The notes beneath the pieces were generated by a model. That model saw nothing but the letters and a program-made list of their open reading frames with translations, did not search any database and had not been told where the DNA came from. A DNA stretch of 43,042 nucleotides, taken from IMG/VR virus record IMGVR_UViG_3300031671_000549, positions 1-43,042 of that record; one strand, given 5' to 3'. Below are positions 13,414 to 21,173 of this stretch, piece by piece. Source of the stretch: a virus. Numbering within the stretch: position 1 is the first letter of the stretch; each line of letters starts with the position of its first letter. The position numbers and the translations under genes are program-made.

Positions 13414-14853
13414 TTAGCCCCATGTGTACGGCCAGGATTCGTGAGCCAAAGCCACCGTATCGTCCACCTTGACCGTTTCCGCGAGGGAAAGCAGCACCTC
13501 GAGCACCGTGCTGTCATCCACCGTCGTGTTTGCGTTCTCTTGCTGCAATAGTGTGCTGATGATGTCCACGAAGGTCACGTTGTCGGAGCCCAAGGCTTCA
13601 ATCTGGTATTCAAGCTGGCCCTGCGTGCCGGGAACGAAGACGCTCGCCTCGATGCGCTTGATGACGAGGTATTGGTTCGTGATGCCGAGCTTCGGCGAAT
13701 TGAGGATGATGGTCTGGCCGATCTTGCATCCCGAAGTCAGCGTGTTGAATTTCACGTCGTAAACGGCGTGTCCGAACTGGAGGATCTCCGCCTGCGCGCG
13801 CTGCTGCGCTTCCTGCACGCTGTAAATCTGGCGGTCGATGATGGAGTCCTGAAATTCGCCGTAGGTCGCGATGCCGACGGAGTCGGAGGCGTGCGCGAGG
13901 ATGGGGATGCGGGCTTTGCCGTAGACAAGGACGGTCTGGCCGCTTGAGGGTGCGCCCGCGGTGAAGCGGACGAAACGCTGGGCGTCGTTGTAAAGGACCT
14001 GGACCGTGCTCGGGTCGGTCTGCTGGTCCGTGCCTATCGATTGCGCGACACCATCTAATTCGACAACGAGCGTGCTTTTGTCATAGGCGTAGGCGAGCGA
14101 AAAGACCTGTTGCTGGCCGTTCGTGAGGTACACGTCCACCGCGTCCAAGGCGGTGAAGGTCTTGTCGTACAGCCCTCCGATGACGTAAACGCTGTTCTTC
14201 ATGTTCTGAAGGTTCACGTCGATATCAAGCGAATTCCATTCGATGTCGCCGGAGGTTTCGTCAATCGTGATCGGCGCCGCGCCGCCTTCGCCTATGCCGT
14301 TATCAACCGCTCCCAGGAAGAAATGCACGTCCTTGTCCGCGTCGATATACCAGTCCCAGCCGATGAGCTTGGCGAGCGCCTCAAGCGCTTTCGTTGGCTG
14401 CTCGTAGTTGAATTTAATGGACGGGACGAGGAAATTGCCGACCTGCACGTGGTTCGTGGTGAAGCCCTTCGCCGTGCCTCCCACCGTGCTCACGATGTCG
14501 AGGACGATGTCATGCGGGTCCATGCTCGCGTAGTTCTTGGCGATGAGGGTGCCGTCGAGCGTGTAGCTCCAGTCGGTACATGAGATCTGGTAGGTGAAAA
14601 GAAGGCCCGCGACGGTGACTTCGGTTTCCGTCACCGTACCGCCGAAAATGACCCCGCTCGAATCATACATTTTGATCACATCGCCCACCTTCGGCACGGT
14701 CTTCGCGGGCGTCGTTTGGCCTGCGCCGAGCTTGACGTTGAATTTGAGCGTGCTGACTTCCTTCGTGAGGACGGAAACGAGGTCAACGGTGCTCCAGTCG
14801 ATGGAATTCGAGATGTCGGTGCCGTTGTCGGTGATGTAAACGGGATTCGCCAT
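13414..14853 (-). CDS. Tail hub/baseplate protein
   Basis: A 479-residue protein directly after the tape measure gene, where siphophages encode the distal tail and hub proteins. The N-terminal half (VYITDNGTDISNSIDWSTVDLVSVLTKEV, KVGDVIKMYDSSGVIFGGTVTE) has the beta-barrel layout of gp27/gp44-like hub proteins. KALEALAKLIGWDWYIDADKDVHFF (about 133-157) is the matching signature of that fold. The C-terminal third includes RQIYSVQEAQQRAQAEILQ and TSGCKIGQTIILNSPKLGI. It is expected to form the ring at the tail tip that holds the fibre proteins. One base separates it from the tape measure stop. Confidence 0.7.
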   Translation of the reverse strand: MANPVYITDNGTDISNSIDWSTVDLVSVLTKEVSTLKFNVKLGAGQTTPAKTVPKVGDVIKMYDSSGVIFGGTVTETEVTVAGLLFTYQISCTDWSYTLDGTLIAKNYASMDPHDIVLDIVSTVGGTAKGFTTNHVQVGNFLVPSIKFNYEQPTKALEALAKLIGWDWYIDADKDVHFFLGAVDNGIGEGGAAPITIDETSGDIEWNSLDIDVNLQNMKNSVYVIGGLYDKTFTALDAVDVYLTNGQQQVFSLAYAYDKSTLVVELDGVAQSIGTDQQTDPSTVQVLYNDAQRFVRFTAGAPSSGQTVLVYGKARIPILAHASDSVGIATYGEFQDSIIDRQIYSVQEAQQRAQAEILQFGHAVYDVKFNTLTSGCKIGQTIILNSPKLGITNQYLVIKRIEASVFVPGTQGQLEYQIEALGSDNVTFVDIISTLLQQENANTTVDDSTVLEVLLSLAETVKVDDTVALAHESWPYTWG

Positions 14854-14854
14854 T

Positions 14855-16843
14855 TTACGAGTAGTTCTTGAGCTTCAGTTGGCGACCGATAAGCTTGGCG
14901 ATCTCGTTCCCGATGAGCGTGGCCGCCTGCCGGTCGAGATACATCCCGCCGTTCACGTTCACGACGATGTTGCCGCTGGCGCCGCCTCCGTAGCCGCGCG
15001 CGAGCGAACTGCCGCCGGAGAACGCGGAAAGAGGGATGACGGCTTCCGGTCCCGCTTCGCCGACGAGTGCAAGCGTGGGGCTTGACACGATGCCGCCGGA
15101 GGCGAGCTTGGGGATCACGGACGAGATTGCGCCTCCGACCGCTCCGCCGATCTTGCCGGCCGTTTGCGCGATGCCGGAGATGAAATTGCCTATGCCCTGG
15201 ATGGGCGCCATGATCTTGTTGGCAATCCCTCCGACGAAGCCGAAAAGATTGTTGAGTTGGCCCATGACGAAGCTGATGGCGCTTTCGAGCGCGGATTTGA
15301 TGCCGTCCCATACGCCGATGAAGAAACCGCTGATGCCGCCCCAGACGGCGTTCCATGTGGTTTGAATTGCCGTAAGGACGGCCGCAATCACGCCCTGCAA
15401 AATCTGCAAGGCCGCGTTGACGTTGTCCGTCACGTATTTCCACGCCTTCTCGGTTGCCTGCTGGATCTGCGTCCAGTGCGTGACGATGAGATAAACGACT
15501 GCTGCAACGATGACACCGATGAGGATGGGCCACACGCCCAAAGCCACGATGACCGCCCCAATGGCCGCGACAAGAGGCCCGATAACGGTGATGATGGTCC
15601 CGATGGCCGAGATGAGCGTTCCCACTACGACGAGAACCGGCCCAACGGCAGCTACGAAGACCCCGAAATAGATGATTGCCTTCTGCACGCCCGGTGAGAG
15701 GTTGTTCCACCAGTGAACGAGGTCTTGGAGCGCGTTGATGACGATGGGGAAAACCTGGTTCGCGATCTGAAGGAGGGACTTGCCTACCGTGTCGCGGAAG
15801 ATCTGAAAATTCGAGTTGAGGAGCGCGAGCTGTCCGTTCCACGTTTCGTTCTGGGCCTGCACGTCGCTCCCGAAGCTGTTAACCCCTGTTGCCAAGTCCG
15901 CGTATTTGGACTTCAGGCGGTCGGTCTCTTCGAGGAGCGTGAGAATGGCGCTCGAAGTCCGGCCGCCACCGAACGCTTTTGCGATGATGGCGTTCTGCTC
16001 GACCGCGGTCTTGCCGGAATCCTCAAGGTGCGTCTTGAGATCCATGATTGCATTGAGGAGACCGTTCGGCTGCCGCATGTCGGTCGCGAGTTCCGTAGAA
16101 GAGATGCCGACACTTTTCAGAGCTTTCTCCGCCGCAGTGGTCGGCGCGGACATGAGCGAGAAGGTCATCCGGAGCCGCGTTGCCGCGTCTTCGGCCGGGA
16201 TGCCGTTGTCGGTCATGGTGGCAAGGGCGGCTGATACGTCCTGTATGGAAAGGCCGGCGCTTTTCGCGGCCGGAAGGATGCCGGTGCCGAGCGCAGCGAC
16301 GAGGTCGGTCATTTTCATGTTTCCGGCGCCGACCGTGGCGTTCAAAACGGCCATCGTGCCCTGGTAATCGCTCGTTCCCTTGATGCCCGACGAAATCGCG
16401 CCGCCCAAAGCGGTCGCCACGTCCTCCAAGTTTGCCTGCCCGACCGCCGCACCCTCGGAAGCGGCCTTCAAGGCATTCATCGCGTCCTGTCCCTTCAACC
16501 CCAGCGAAACGATGTGGAAAAGGCCTTTGGCGAGTTCCGTAGGTCCCTGCTGGCTCGATTGAGCGAGAGCCATGACCTGCTGCGAAAGATTCTGGACATC
16601 GGCCGCCGAGCCTCCGGCCTGCGTCTGGATCATTGTCATCGCCTGCTGGAAGTCCATCGCGCCCTTCACCGCATAAGTGGCGAAGGCGACGAGCGGGAGC
16701 GTGATGTCCGTCGTCATGGTCTTCCCCACCGAGCTCATGCTCTGGCCGATGCTCTGCAAATTCGAACCAAGCCCCTGCATCGCGGCAGTGGCTTCGTCTT
16801 TGAGCTTTACGAGTATTTCGAGCGTGGTGGAAGACGTGGGCAT
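14855..16843 (-). CDS. Tape measure protein
   Basis: A 662-residue protein that sets tail length and is ejected with the DNA. Residues 35-330 are the TP901-type tape measure core (MDFQQAMTMIQTQAGGSAADVQNLS, MTDLVAALGTGILPAAKSAGLSIQDVSAALATMTDNGI, AFGGGRTSSAILTLLEE). Residues 390-480 carry several transmembrane-like segments (IIYFGVFVAAVGPVLVVVGTLI..., LVAAIGAVIVALGVWPILIGVIVAAVVYLIV), probably for membrane insertion. The C-terminus is Gly-rich. It is short for the family, so a tail near 100 nm is a rough inference. Its ATG overlaps by one base the stop of the frameshifted chaperone extension. Confidence 0.92.
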   Translation of the reverse strand: MPTSSTTLEILVKLKDEATAAMQGLGSNLQSIGQSMSSVGKTMTTDITLPLVAFATYAVKGAMDFQQAMTMIQTQAGGSAADVQNLSQQVMALAQSSQQGPTELAKGLFHIVSLGLKGQDAMNALKAASEGAAVGQANLEDVATALGGAISSGIKGTSDYQGTMAVLNATVGAGNMKMTDLVAALGTGILPAAKSAGLSIQDVSAALATMTDNGIPAEDAATRLRMTFSLMSAPTTAAEKALKSVGISSTELATDMRQPNGLLNAIMDLKTHLEDSGKTAVEQNAIIAKAFGGGRTSSAILTLLEETDRLKSKYADLATGVNSFGSDVQAQNETWNGQLALLNSNFQIFRDTVGKSLLQIANQVFPIVINALQDLVHWWNNLSPGVQKAIIYFGVFVAAVGPVLVVVGTLISAIGTIITVIGPLVAAIGAVIVALGVWPILIGVIVAAVVYLIVTHWTQIQQATEKAWKYVTDNVNAALQILQGVIAAVLTAIQTTWNAVWGGISGFFIGVWDGIKSALESAISFVMGQLNNLFGFVGGIANKIMAPIQGIGNFISGIAQTAGKIGGAVGGAISSVIPKLASGGIVSSPTLALVGEAGPEAVIPLSAFSGGSSLARGYGGGASGNIVVNVNGGMYLDRQAATLIGNEIAKLIGRQLKLKNYS

Positions 16844-17378
16844 TAGGATTGCTTTTGCTGGCGTTTGTAGTGCTCGCCCTCGGCTTGCATGAGGAGGATG
16901 AGCATCCTAACGAACCACACCGGCTGAGACAGGTATTCTTCCCACGTCCACTTCATCTCGCGGCAGAGGAGAACGGCGATCTGTTCGGGATATTCGATGC
17001 TGCCGTCAAGGGCGAAATAGCGGCTCCACGCCAGTTCTATTTCGCCGTCTGAAAATTTGACTTCGTGACCTTGTTCACTTCGGCCACGACGGCGTCGTAA
17101 TCTTCCGAACGGAGGTCAAGCAAGCGCTCGGCCACGTTCTCCTGATTCCCGTCGAGGCTGACGATGACGGTTTTGAGCGCTTCGCGCTCCTGTTCGAGGA
17201 GCGACGTGGCGGGGATGTCGTTGACCTCGGTCTTGCCGCTTGCGATGTCCGTCATGGACATTTTGATGCTCGCGTAGAGGACCTGCTTCAGGTGGTTCGC
17301 TTCCCGGGCGGTGAGGTAGGTCTTGAGGACCACTTCGTGTCCGCCCGGGGTTTTGAATGTCGTTGTTTCTCGTTCCAT
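16843..17378 (-). CDS. Tail assembly chaperone, -1 frameshift product (G-T type)
   Basis: Fusion product predicted from a -1 ribosomal frameshift at A AAT TTT (17052-17058). It shares residues 1-109 with the unshifted product and then continues in the -1 frame for 69 residues: SDGEIELAWSRYFALDG... through MKWTWEEYLSQPVWF to HYKRQQKQS. The total is 178 residues. The extension's TAA (16843-16845) overlaps the tape measure ATG. Position just upstream of the tape measure, an extension lacking its own start codon, and a canonical heptamer are the hallmarks of phage lambda gpG/gpGT-type chaperones. In lambda the long form binds the tape measure and recruits tail tube protein. Frameshift efficiency cannot be read from sequence. 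Confidence 0.8.
17037..17378 (-). CDS. Tail assembly chaperone, unshifted product (G type)
   Basis: A 113-residue protein (MERETTTFKTPGGHEVVLKTYLTAREANHLKQ...), mostly helical, of the size and position of phage tail chaperone gpG. It lies 19 bases downstream of the tail tube gene and overlaps the frame of the T-type extension. The stop TAG (17037-17039) lies four codons after the slippery heptamer, so short and long forms differ only after residue 109. The N-terminal TPGGHEVVLKTYLTARE motif is typical of the family as I know it. It is expected to coat the tape measure during tail assembly and not to stay in the virion. Confidence 0.8.
   Translation of the reverse strand: MERETTTFKTPGGHEVVLKTYLTAREANHLKQVLYASIKMSMTDIASGKTEVNDIPATSLLEQEREALKTVIVSLDGNQENVAERLLDLRSEDYDAVVAEVNKVTKSNFQTAK
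17052..17058 (-). promoter_or_regulatory. -1 programmed frameshift site (A AAT TTT)
   Basis: X-XXY-YYZ heptamer read on the minus strand in the frame of the chaperone gene (codons TCA AAT TTT). Slippage by one base gives AAA TTT and enters the downstream -1 frame. It lies four codons before the TAG stop. Confidence 0.8.
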
Positions 17379-17397
17379 GGTGAGGTTATGGCGAGGA

Positions 17398-18396
17398 CTA
17401 GTAGCTGGCGACTGTGTTCGTCACGACGATCTTGGCCATCTCGGAGTCCGTGACGGAATACGCCGCCACGAACTTGACCGTCTGGTAGACGAGGTCTTTG
17501 ACCTTGATCGGCCGCGAGTACTCGGTGAAGTACACCTTGTCAAGCGTGATCGCCACTTCGGGATTCGCCGCGGTGCCGATGGTGACATCCGTGTTCTTGA
17601 TGTCGATGGAGAGCGCCTGCGCGACGTTCGGGTCCGCGAGAGCGACCTGCTTGAAGTCGGTGTTGTTCTCGAAGATCGCTTCGAGCTGCCCCGTGATCTT
17701 GAATTCCTTGTTCAGGAAGTCAAGCGGCGAGTCCTGGCCGAGCACGTCGTCGTCTTCGATGCTCTCGTCGATGGAGAGCTTGATGGACTTCAACGCAATT
17801 GCGGTCGCGCTGGAAAGCCCGGACACCGTGGTCGCGTACTTGAACGTCAAGTGCTGCGGCAGGAAGCGGTTCTCTGCCACGATGGAAGGCGTGAACGAGG
17901 TTTGCGTCGCTCCTTTGAAGGCCTTGACGGAGAGCGAGAGGTCGATGAACTTCTTGAGTTCAGCCGTAAGCTCCAGCTTGTGGATCACGCCGTTCGCGTG
18001 CGAATAATCCTGCCCCGACAGCGGGTCGTGGATGAAAAGCGTGAGCGATTGGTGCTGGGCCGTTTCCCCCACGGTGAGCGTGTGGTCGTAGACCGTCGTT
18101 TCGCCTGAGTGCGTGGCGTCGGCGTTGTGGCCGAAGATGGAGTAAAGCAAGAGCGGCAAGCTCTGGTCGGTGAGAGGAACCTTGAGAGTTCCCTCCGCCC
18201 AGTTCTTTACCCTGAACTGCCCTACGGAATCCTCGATAATGCCATACGCCTCGTCCTGCGTGACGTTCTCGAACTTCTCGTCGATGCTGGCGTCGCTGAA
18301 GGGAATCCAGTACGTGGCCGACGTTTCCGCCGTGCCGCGCGCGGTCTCCTTCGCGATGCCGACGCTGAACAGTCGTCCTATTCCTTTTTGAGCCAT
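17398..18396 (-). CDS. Major tail tube protein
   Basis: A 332-residue protein directly upstream of the chaperone pair, the usual place for the tail tube subunit. The N-terminus GRLFSVGIAKETARGTAETSATYWIPFSDASIDEKFENV is typical of phage tube proteins. The rest is beta-rich with alternating strands (GTLKVPLTDQSLPLLLYSIFGH, VYDHTLTVGETAQHQSLTLFIHD) and a repeated Ig/jelly-like layout. It is expected to polymerise into stacked hexameric rings around the tape measure. At 332 residues it is somewhat longer than simple tube proteins, so an extra C-terminal domain is possible. Start ATG 18396. Confidence 0.78.
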   Translation of the reverse strand: MAQKGIGRLFSVGIAKETARGTAETSATYWIPFSDASIDEKFENVTQDEAYGIIEDSVGQFRVKNWAEGTLKVPLTDQSLPLLLYSIFGHNADATHSGETTVYDHTLTVGETAQHQSLTLFIHDPLSGQDYSHANGVIHKLELTAELKKFIDLSLSVKAFKGATQTSFTPSIVAENRFLPQHLTFKYATTVSGLSSATAIALKSIKLSIDESIEDDDVLGQDSPLDFLNKEFKITGQLEAIFENNTDFKQVALADPNVAQALSIDIKNTDVTIGTAANPEVAITLDKVYFTEYSRPIKVKDLVYQTVKFVAAYSVTDSEMAKIVVTNTVASY

Positions 18397-18398
18397 AG

Positions 18399-18647
18399 CT
18401 ATTCGTTATTGGTTTCTTTCGGTTCCTCGACCTTTTCCGGAATCACCGGCTTTCTCCGTTGCTTCCAAATGTGCGTCGCTTCCTCGATGGTCGTGGCAAC
18501 GACGGCAAGGGGCTGCCAGATGCCGCTTCCGGGGAAGTGGTATTCGTTCTTGATCTGGCTCACTGCGCGGATCGTGACCTTCTGCGGAACCTCGTCTTTC
18601 TGTTCGGACGCGGGGATATCCATCTTGTTCTTGTACTCTTCCATCAT
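18399..18647 (-). CDS. Small protein upstream of tail tube gene, unknown
   Basis: An 82-residue charged protein (MMEEYKNKMDIPASEQK...) with a middle stretch VSQIKNEYHFPGSGIWQPLAVVATTIEEATHIW that looks folded, and a disordered PKxxEEPKETNNE tail. The gene starts with two consecutive ATGs (18647 or 18644). It lies between the tail terminator-like and tail tube genes. The family is not recognised. Position suggests a tail assembly or minor tail component. Confidence 0.7.
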   Translation of the reverse strand: MMEEYKNKMDIPASEQKDEVPQKVTIRAVSQIKNEYHFPGSGIWQPLAVVATTIEEATHIWKQRRKPVIPEKVEEPKETNNE

Positions 18648-18679
18648 GTGGGTGGGTTTTCTTCAGTATAACATTTTGA

Positions 18680-19129
18680 TTATTGCGTCCCGGCCGTGAC
18701 GAGGGTGCGGGCCTTGAGGGTGATGTAGAAAACCACATAGGTGACGCTACCGGAGCTTACCGGGCCGGGCGGCTCGATGACGGCAGGCAACACCCCGCCA
18801 TCCGAAGCACCTTTGAGGGTTACGTCCTGGTCGAACACATTCAACACCGCGTCCATAACGCCTTCAAGGAAGGTGGAGCTTGTCAAGTCCTCGGGCCGCA
18901 TGACGACCATGACGAACCATGTATATTCGCGGAGGTTCGTCGCCGTGTCCTCGTATTCCGAAGTGCTCACGGTCGGAGGAATGACCAACGCGGCCGGAAA
19001 GCCGGGGAAATTGCGGTCAAGCGGATTGAGCTTCGAGAAATCGTCCGAAATGACGCAGTTCAAGGTCGCCGGAACAAGGGTGTTCAGGTCGGCGATGATC
19101 TGGGCTTTCATGTTCTGCGCGTAGGTCAT
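18680..19129 (-). CDS. Tail terminator/completion-type protein
   Basis: A 149-residue protein starting MTYAQNMKAQIIADLNTLVPATLN, with a folded core including AALVIPPTVSTSEYEDTATNLREYTWFVMVV and a C-terminal beta strand (SVTYVVFYITLKARTLV). The size, the N-terminal helix plus beta sheet order and the place between the gp10-like gene and the tail tube match phage tail terminator (gpU-like) proteins. Start 19129 is chosen because its ATG overlaps the TGA of the upstream gene as ATGA. A longer reading frame to 19309 only adds an Arg-rich shadow. It is expected to cap the tail tube at the head junction. Confidence 0.7.
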   Translation of the reverse strand: MTYAQNMKAQIIADLNTLVPATLNCVISDDFSKLNPLDRNFPGFPAALVIPPTVSTSEYEDTATNLREYTWFVMVVMRPEDLTSSTFLEGVMDAVLNVFDQDVTLKGASDGGVLPAVIEPPGPVSSGSVTYVVFYITLKARTLVTAGTQ

Positions 19130-19632
19130 AGGCTTGCTTGGCTCGCGATTGCGGCGGTGATTTTCTCGAGCGCCTTGCCGAACAGCGCGGTGATCTCGGG
19201 TTGGGACGCCTCCACGATTCGTTCCATGAAAGGATTTGCTTTGGTGCCGGGGTGATGGACGAGCTTGCCGAAAATCGCATAGCCGCTCTTGCTCACCGGC
19301 CCGGACCAATTCGCGCCAGGCTTACCGGCAAGGACGCTGCGGTTCTTGACCGCGATGTCGTGCGGCTGGGTGCCGAATTCGACGTAAGGGGCATAGGTGG
19401 CTCTGGGAGAGTAAGCTGCTTGGAGTGTCCCGACCCTGAAATCCCAATATGTCAAGAGGTAGCCTTGTCTGAAAGGAACGATGGGCCGGACCTTGTGCTT
19501 CGCAAGAATCGCTTGGGAGCCCATGATGGCCTTTTGCAGGATGGGAAGCGCGATTGCCGGATAGGCCTTGAGCGCCGCTTGGAGCTTGTCAAGGTTGGGG
19601 ATGCTGACTTCGAATTGTGAACTGGGATTCAT
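19126..19632 (-). CDS. HK97 gp10-like head-tail joining protein
   Basis: A 168-residue protein with the gp10-like pattern: an amphipathic N-terminal helix (LDKLQAALKAYPAIALPILQKAIMGS), a central beta region with YAPYVEFGTQPHDI (about 82-95), and PGTKANPFMERIVEAS before a final helix. YxxYVExGT followed by xANPFM is a signature of HK97 gp10/neck proteins. Start 19632 lies one base past the upstream stop. The 69 residues open upstream are an Arg-rich shadow of the connector gene and were discarded. It is expected to sit at the neck of the virion. Confidence 0.85.
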   Translation of the reverse strand: MNPSSQFEVSIPNLDKLQAALKAYPAIALPILQKAIMGSQAILAKHKVRPIVPFRQGYLLTYWDFRVGTLQAAYSPRATYAPYVEFGTQPHDIAVKNRSVLAGKPGANWSGPVSKSGYAIFGKLVHHPGTKANPFMERIVEASQPEITALFGKALEKITAAIASQASL

Positions 19633-19633
19633 G

Positions 19634-20503
19634 TTAAAAGACGTTTCCGAACCGTTTGTAATTCGCGATGACGTTGAGGTCGAGGGCGTCAAGCGCGTCG
19701 CGCCATGACACGGTCGCGCCCTGGATGTTCTCCGAGGCTTTGCCGTCAAGCTGGCGCCGCTTCCAGAGCCGCACGACGAGGTTTTCGCACGTGCCGGTGA
19801 GGTCGGCCGGAAGCTGGTGCGTGGAACCGTTGCCCGCATTTGCCCAATCCACCGGATACCCCGCCACGTAGGTCGCGCGGATCATGTTGTTGTAGAGGCC
19901 GGGAATTGAACCGTAGACGCGGATGATGCCCGAATGGCCCTGCTGGTCGAGCTCGAACTGGTCTTGGATGAATGAGGTCCAGTTCGGATTGCTCGGCGTT
20001 CCAGCGCGCCACTGGAAATTGATAAGGCCGCTGATTTCGAACGTGGCGCCCGTCTGGGTGGTGCTTGCGGGTTGGCTCATCGTAACGGTGCTTCCCGAAA
20101 CCGACGAAACGACCGTGTTCTGCGGAAAGAGTCCCTGAATGGCGTACAGCGGCATCCCTGCGACGATTCCCGTCGAGGGCGTGACGTTATTGACGGTTGC
20201 GGAGCCCTGCGTCAAGTCGCCCGTGACAATGAGATAGGTAACGGGCGCGTTGCGGAGGACGAGGCGTTGCTGCTTCCTGCCTTGGGCGGTGTAAACCTCG
20301 TTCGTGTACGTCTTCTGCGTGAAATGCCCGTCGTTCGGGTACATCTCAAGGCCGCTCTTGCCGCACTCCCGCTCGATGAAGTCGGTGGCCCCGTTTATGA
20401 GGCGCGTCAAAACCGAGTCGTAGGAAGTGGTGGTCTCTTGGAGCCGGTCCTTGACCCTTGCGAGCGACGTAAGCGCGTATGAATAGACTTGTTCTCCTGC
20501 CAT
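19634..20503 (-). CDS. Head-tail connector (gp6-like) with inserted domain
   Basis: A 289-residue protein whose N-terminus (MAGEQVYSYALTSLARVKDRLQETTTSYDSVLTRLINGATDFIERECG) is the helical start of HK97 gp6-like connector adaptors, and whose C-terminus (LPADLTGTCENLVVRLWKRRQLDGKASENIQG) fits the same family. Residues ~93-155 are a Gly/Thr/Val-rich beta insertion (IVTGDLTQGSATVNNVTPSTGIVAGMPLYAIQ) not expected in the simple family. It resembles a small Ig-like or decoration domain and makes the protein about twice the usual length. It probably forms the ring under the portal. Confidence 0.75.
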   Translation of the reverse strand: MAGEQVYSYALTSLARVKDRLQETTTSYDSVLTRLINGATDFIERECGKSGLEMYPNDGHFTQKTYTNEVYTAQGRKQQRLVLRNAPVTYLIVTGDLTQGSATVNNVTPSTGIVAGMPLYAIQGLFPQNTVVSSVSGSTVTMSQPASTTQTGATFEISGLINFQWRAGTPSNPNWTSFIQDQFELDQQGHSGIIRVYGSIPGLYNNMIRATYVAGYPVDWANAGNGSTHQLPADLTGTCENLVVRLWKRRQLDGKASENIQGATVSWRDALDALDLNVIANYKRFGNVF

Positions 20504-20529
20504 GTTGCCGAGGATTAGATCCTCGCTTC

Positions 20530-20560
20530 ATGGCGTCTCACCTCACCGGAGACGCCATGT
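20530..20560. promoter_or_regulatory. Perfect 11-bp hairpin between decoration and connector genes
   Basis: CATGGCGTCTC (20530-20540) and GAGACGCCATG (20550-20560) are perfect complements around a 9-base loop. No U-run follows on the minus strand, so an RNase-processing or stabilising hairpin separating head and tail messages is more likely than a terminator. Confidence 0.6.
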
Positions 20561-20575
20561 CAGCGAAGATTCGAA

Positions 20576-21028
20576 CTAGGTGTTCGAAACCGCCGTATCC
20601 ACCGGGAGCTGCGTGTTCGCGCCGAGAAGGATCTGGGCGTAGGCTTCGCTTGCCGGTGACGTGCCGCCCGTGAAAGCGGGCGTGATGACCGCCCGAAGGT
20701 ACCGCTTCCGATTAAGGTTGAGGCCTTCGATGCGGGCGACGTTCTCGGCCGCAGCGGACGTAACGGTCAGCGTGAAGCCGATAACGGCTCCCGTGTTGTC
20801 CTTCGCATCGGTGTACGTGCCGCCGCTCGTGTCGCACTCTTGGAGTGTGACCGTGAGCGTCGCCGCACTCGGCGAACCCGAGGCCGCTGCGCCGTAGGCG
20901 TAGATAGCCGCGCTCGCTGCGCCCTGCGTGTCCACGTCAGAGCCATCGACAGCGGTTGAGCCGCTGATTGACTGCGGGGCGACCGATGTGCCCCCGACGA
21001 CTTTCAGATTGTCATAGACAGTGTCCAT
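20576..21028 (-). CDS. Capsid decoration-type protein
   Basis: A 150-residue, Ala/Thr/Gly-rich beta protein (MDTVYDNLKVVGGTSVAPQSISGST..., CDTSGGTYTDAKDNTGAVIGFTLTV, NRKRYLRAVITPAFTGGTSPA). It lies immediately downstream of the major capsid gene, the usual place for head decoration or cement proteins, whose typical size it matches. No single catalytic or binding motif is visible. The leader contains a CTTTCC/GGAAAG hairpin (about 21048-21072) on the minus strand. It is expected to bind the outside of the capsid. Confidence 0.6.
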   Translation of the reverse strand: MDTVYDNLKVVGGTSVAPQSISGSTAVDGSDVDTQGAASAAIYAYGAAASGSPSAATLTVTLQECDTSGGTYTDAKDNTGAVIGFTLTVTSAAAENVARIEGLNLNRKRYLRAVITPAFTGGTSPASEAYAQILLGANTQLPVDTAVSNT

Positions 21029-21173
21029 GTAAGTGATGTGCTTGGCCCCTGCTTTCCTTCGACTTTATTCGGAAAGGACGAACATTGCTGTTCGACGGGC
21101 GGTTTATTTTGGATTCCTCGTCCGAGTCCGGCGCGAGCGAGGATCACTGAGCGCCGGAACCGGATCAATGGGC

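Noticed and set aside
14676-15842. 388-codon frame on the minus strand overlapping the tape measure gene
   Set aside because: Very Arg/His-rich and lies in another frame of the tape measure gene on the same strand, whose own frame has clear family motifs. This is a high-GC shadow.
20504-20600. Possible tRNA (TTCGAA-type loop near 20570)
   Set aside because: No acceptor stem or anticodon arm could be folded. The pairs belong to the 11-bp hairpin only.
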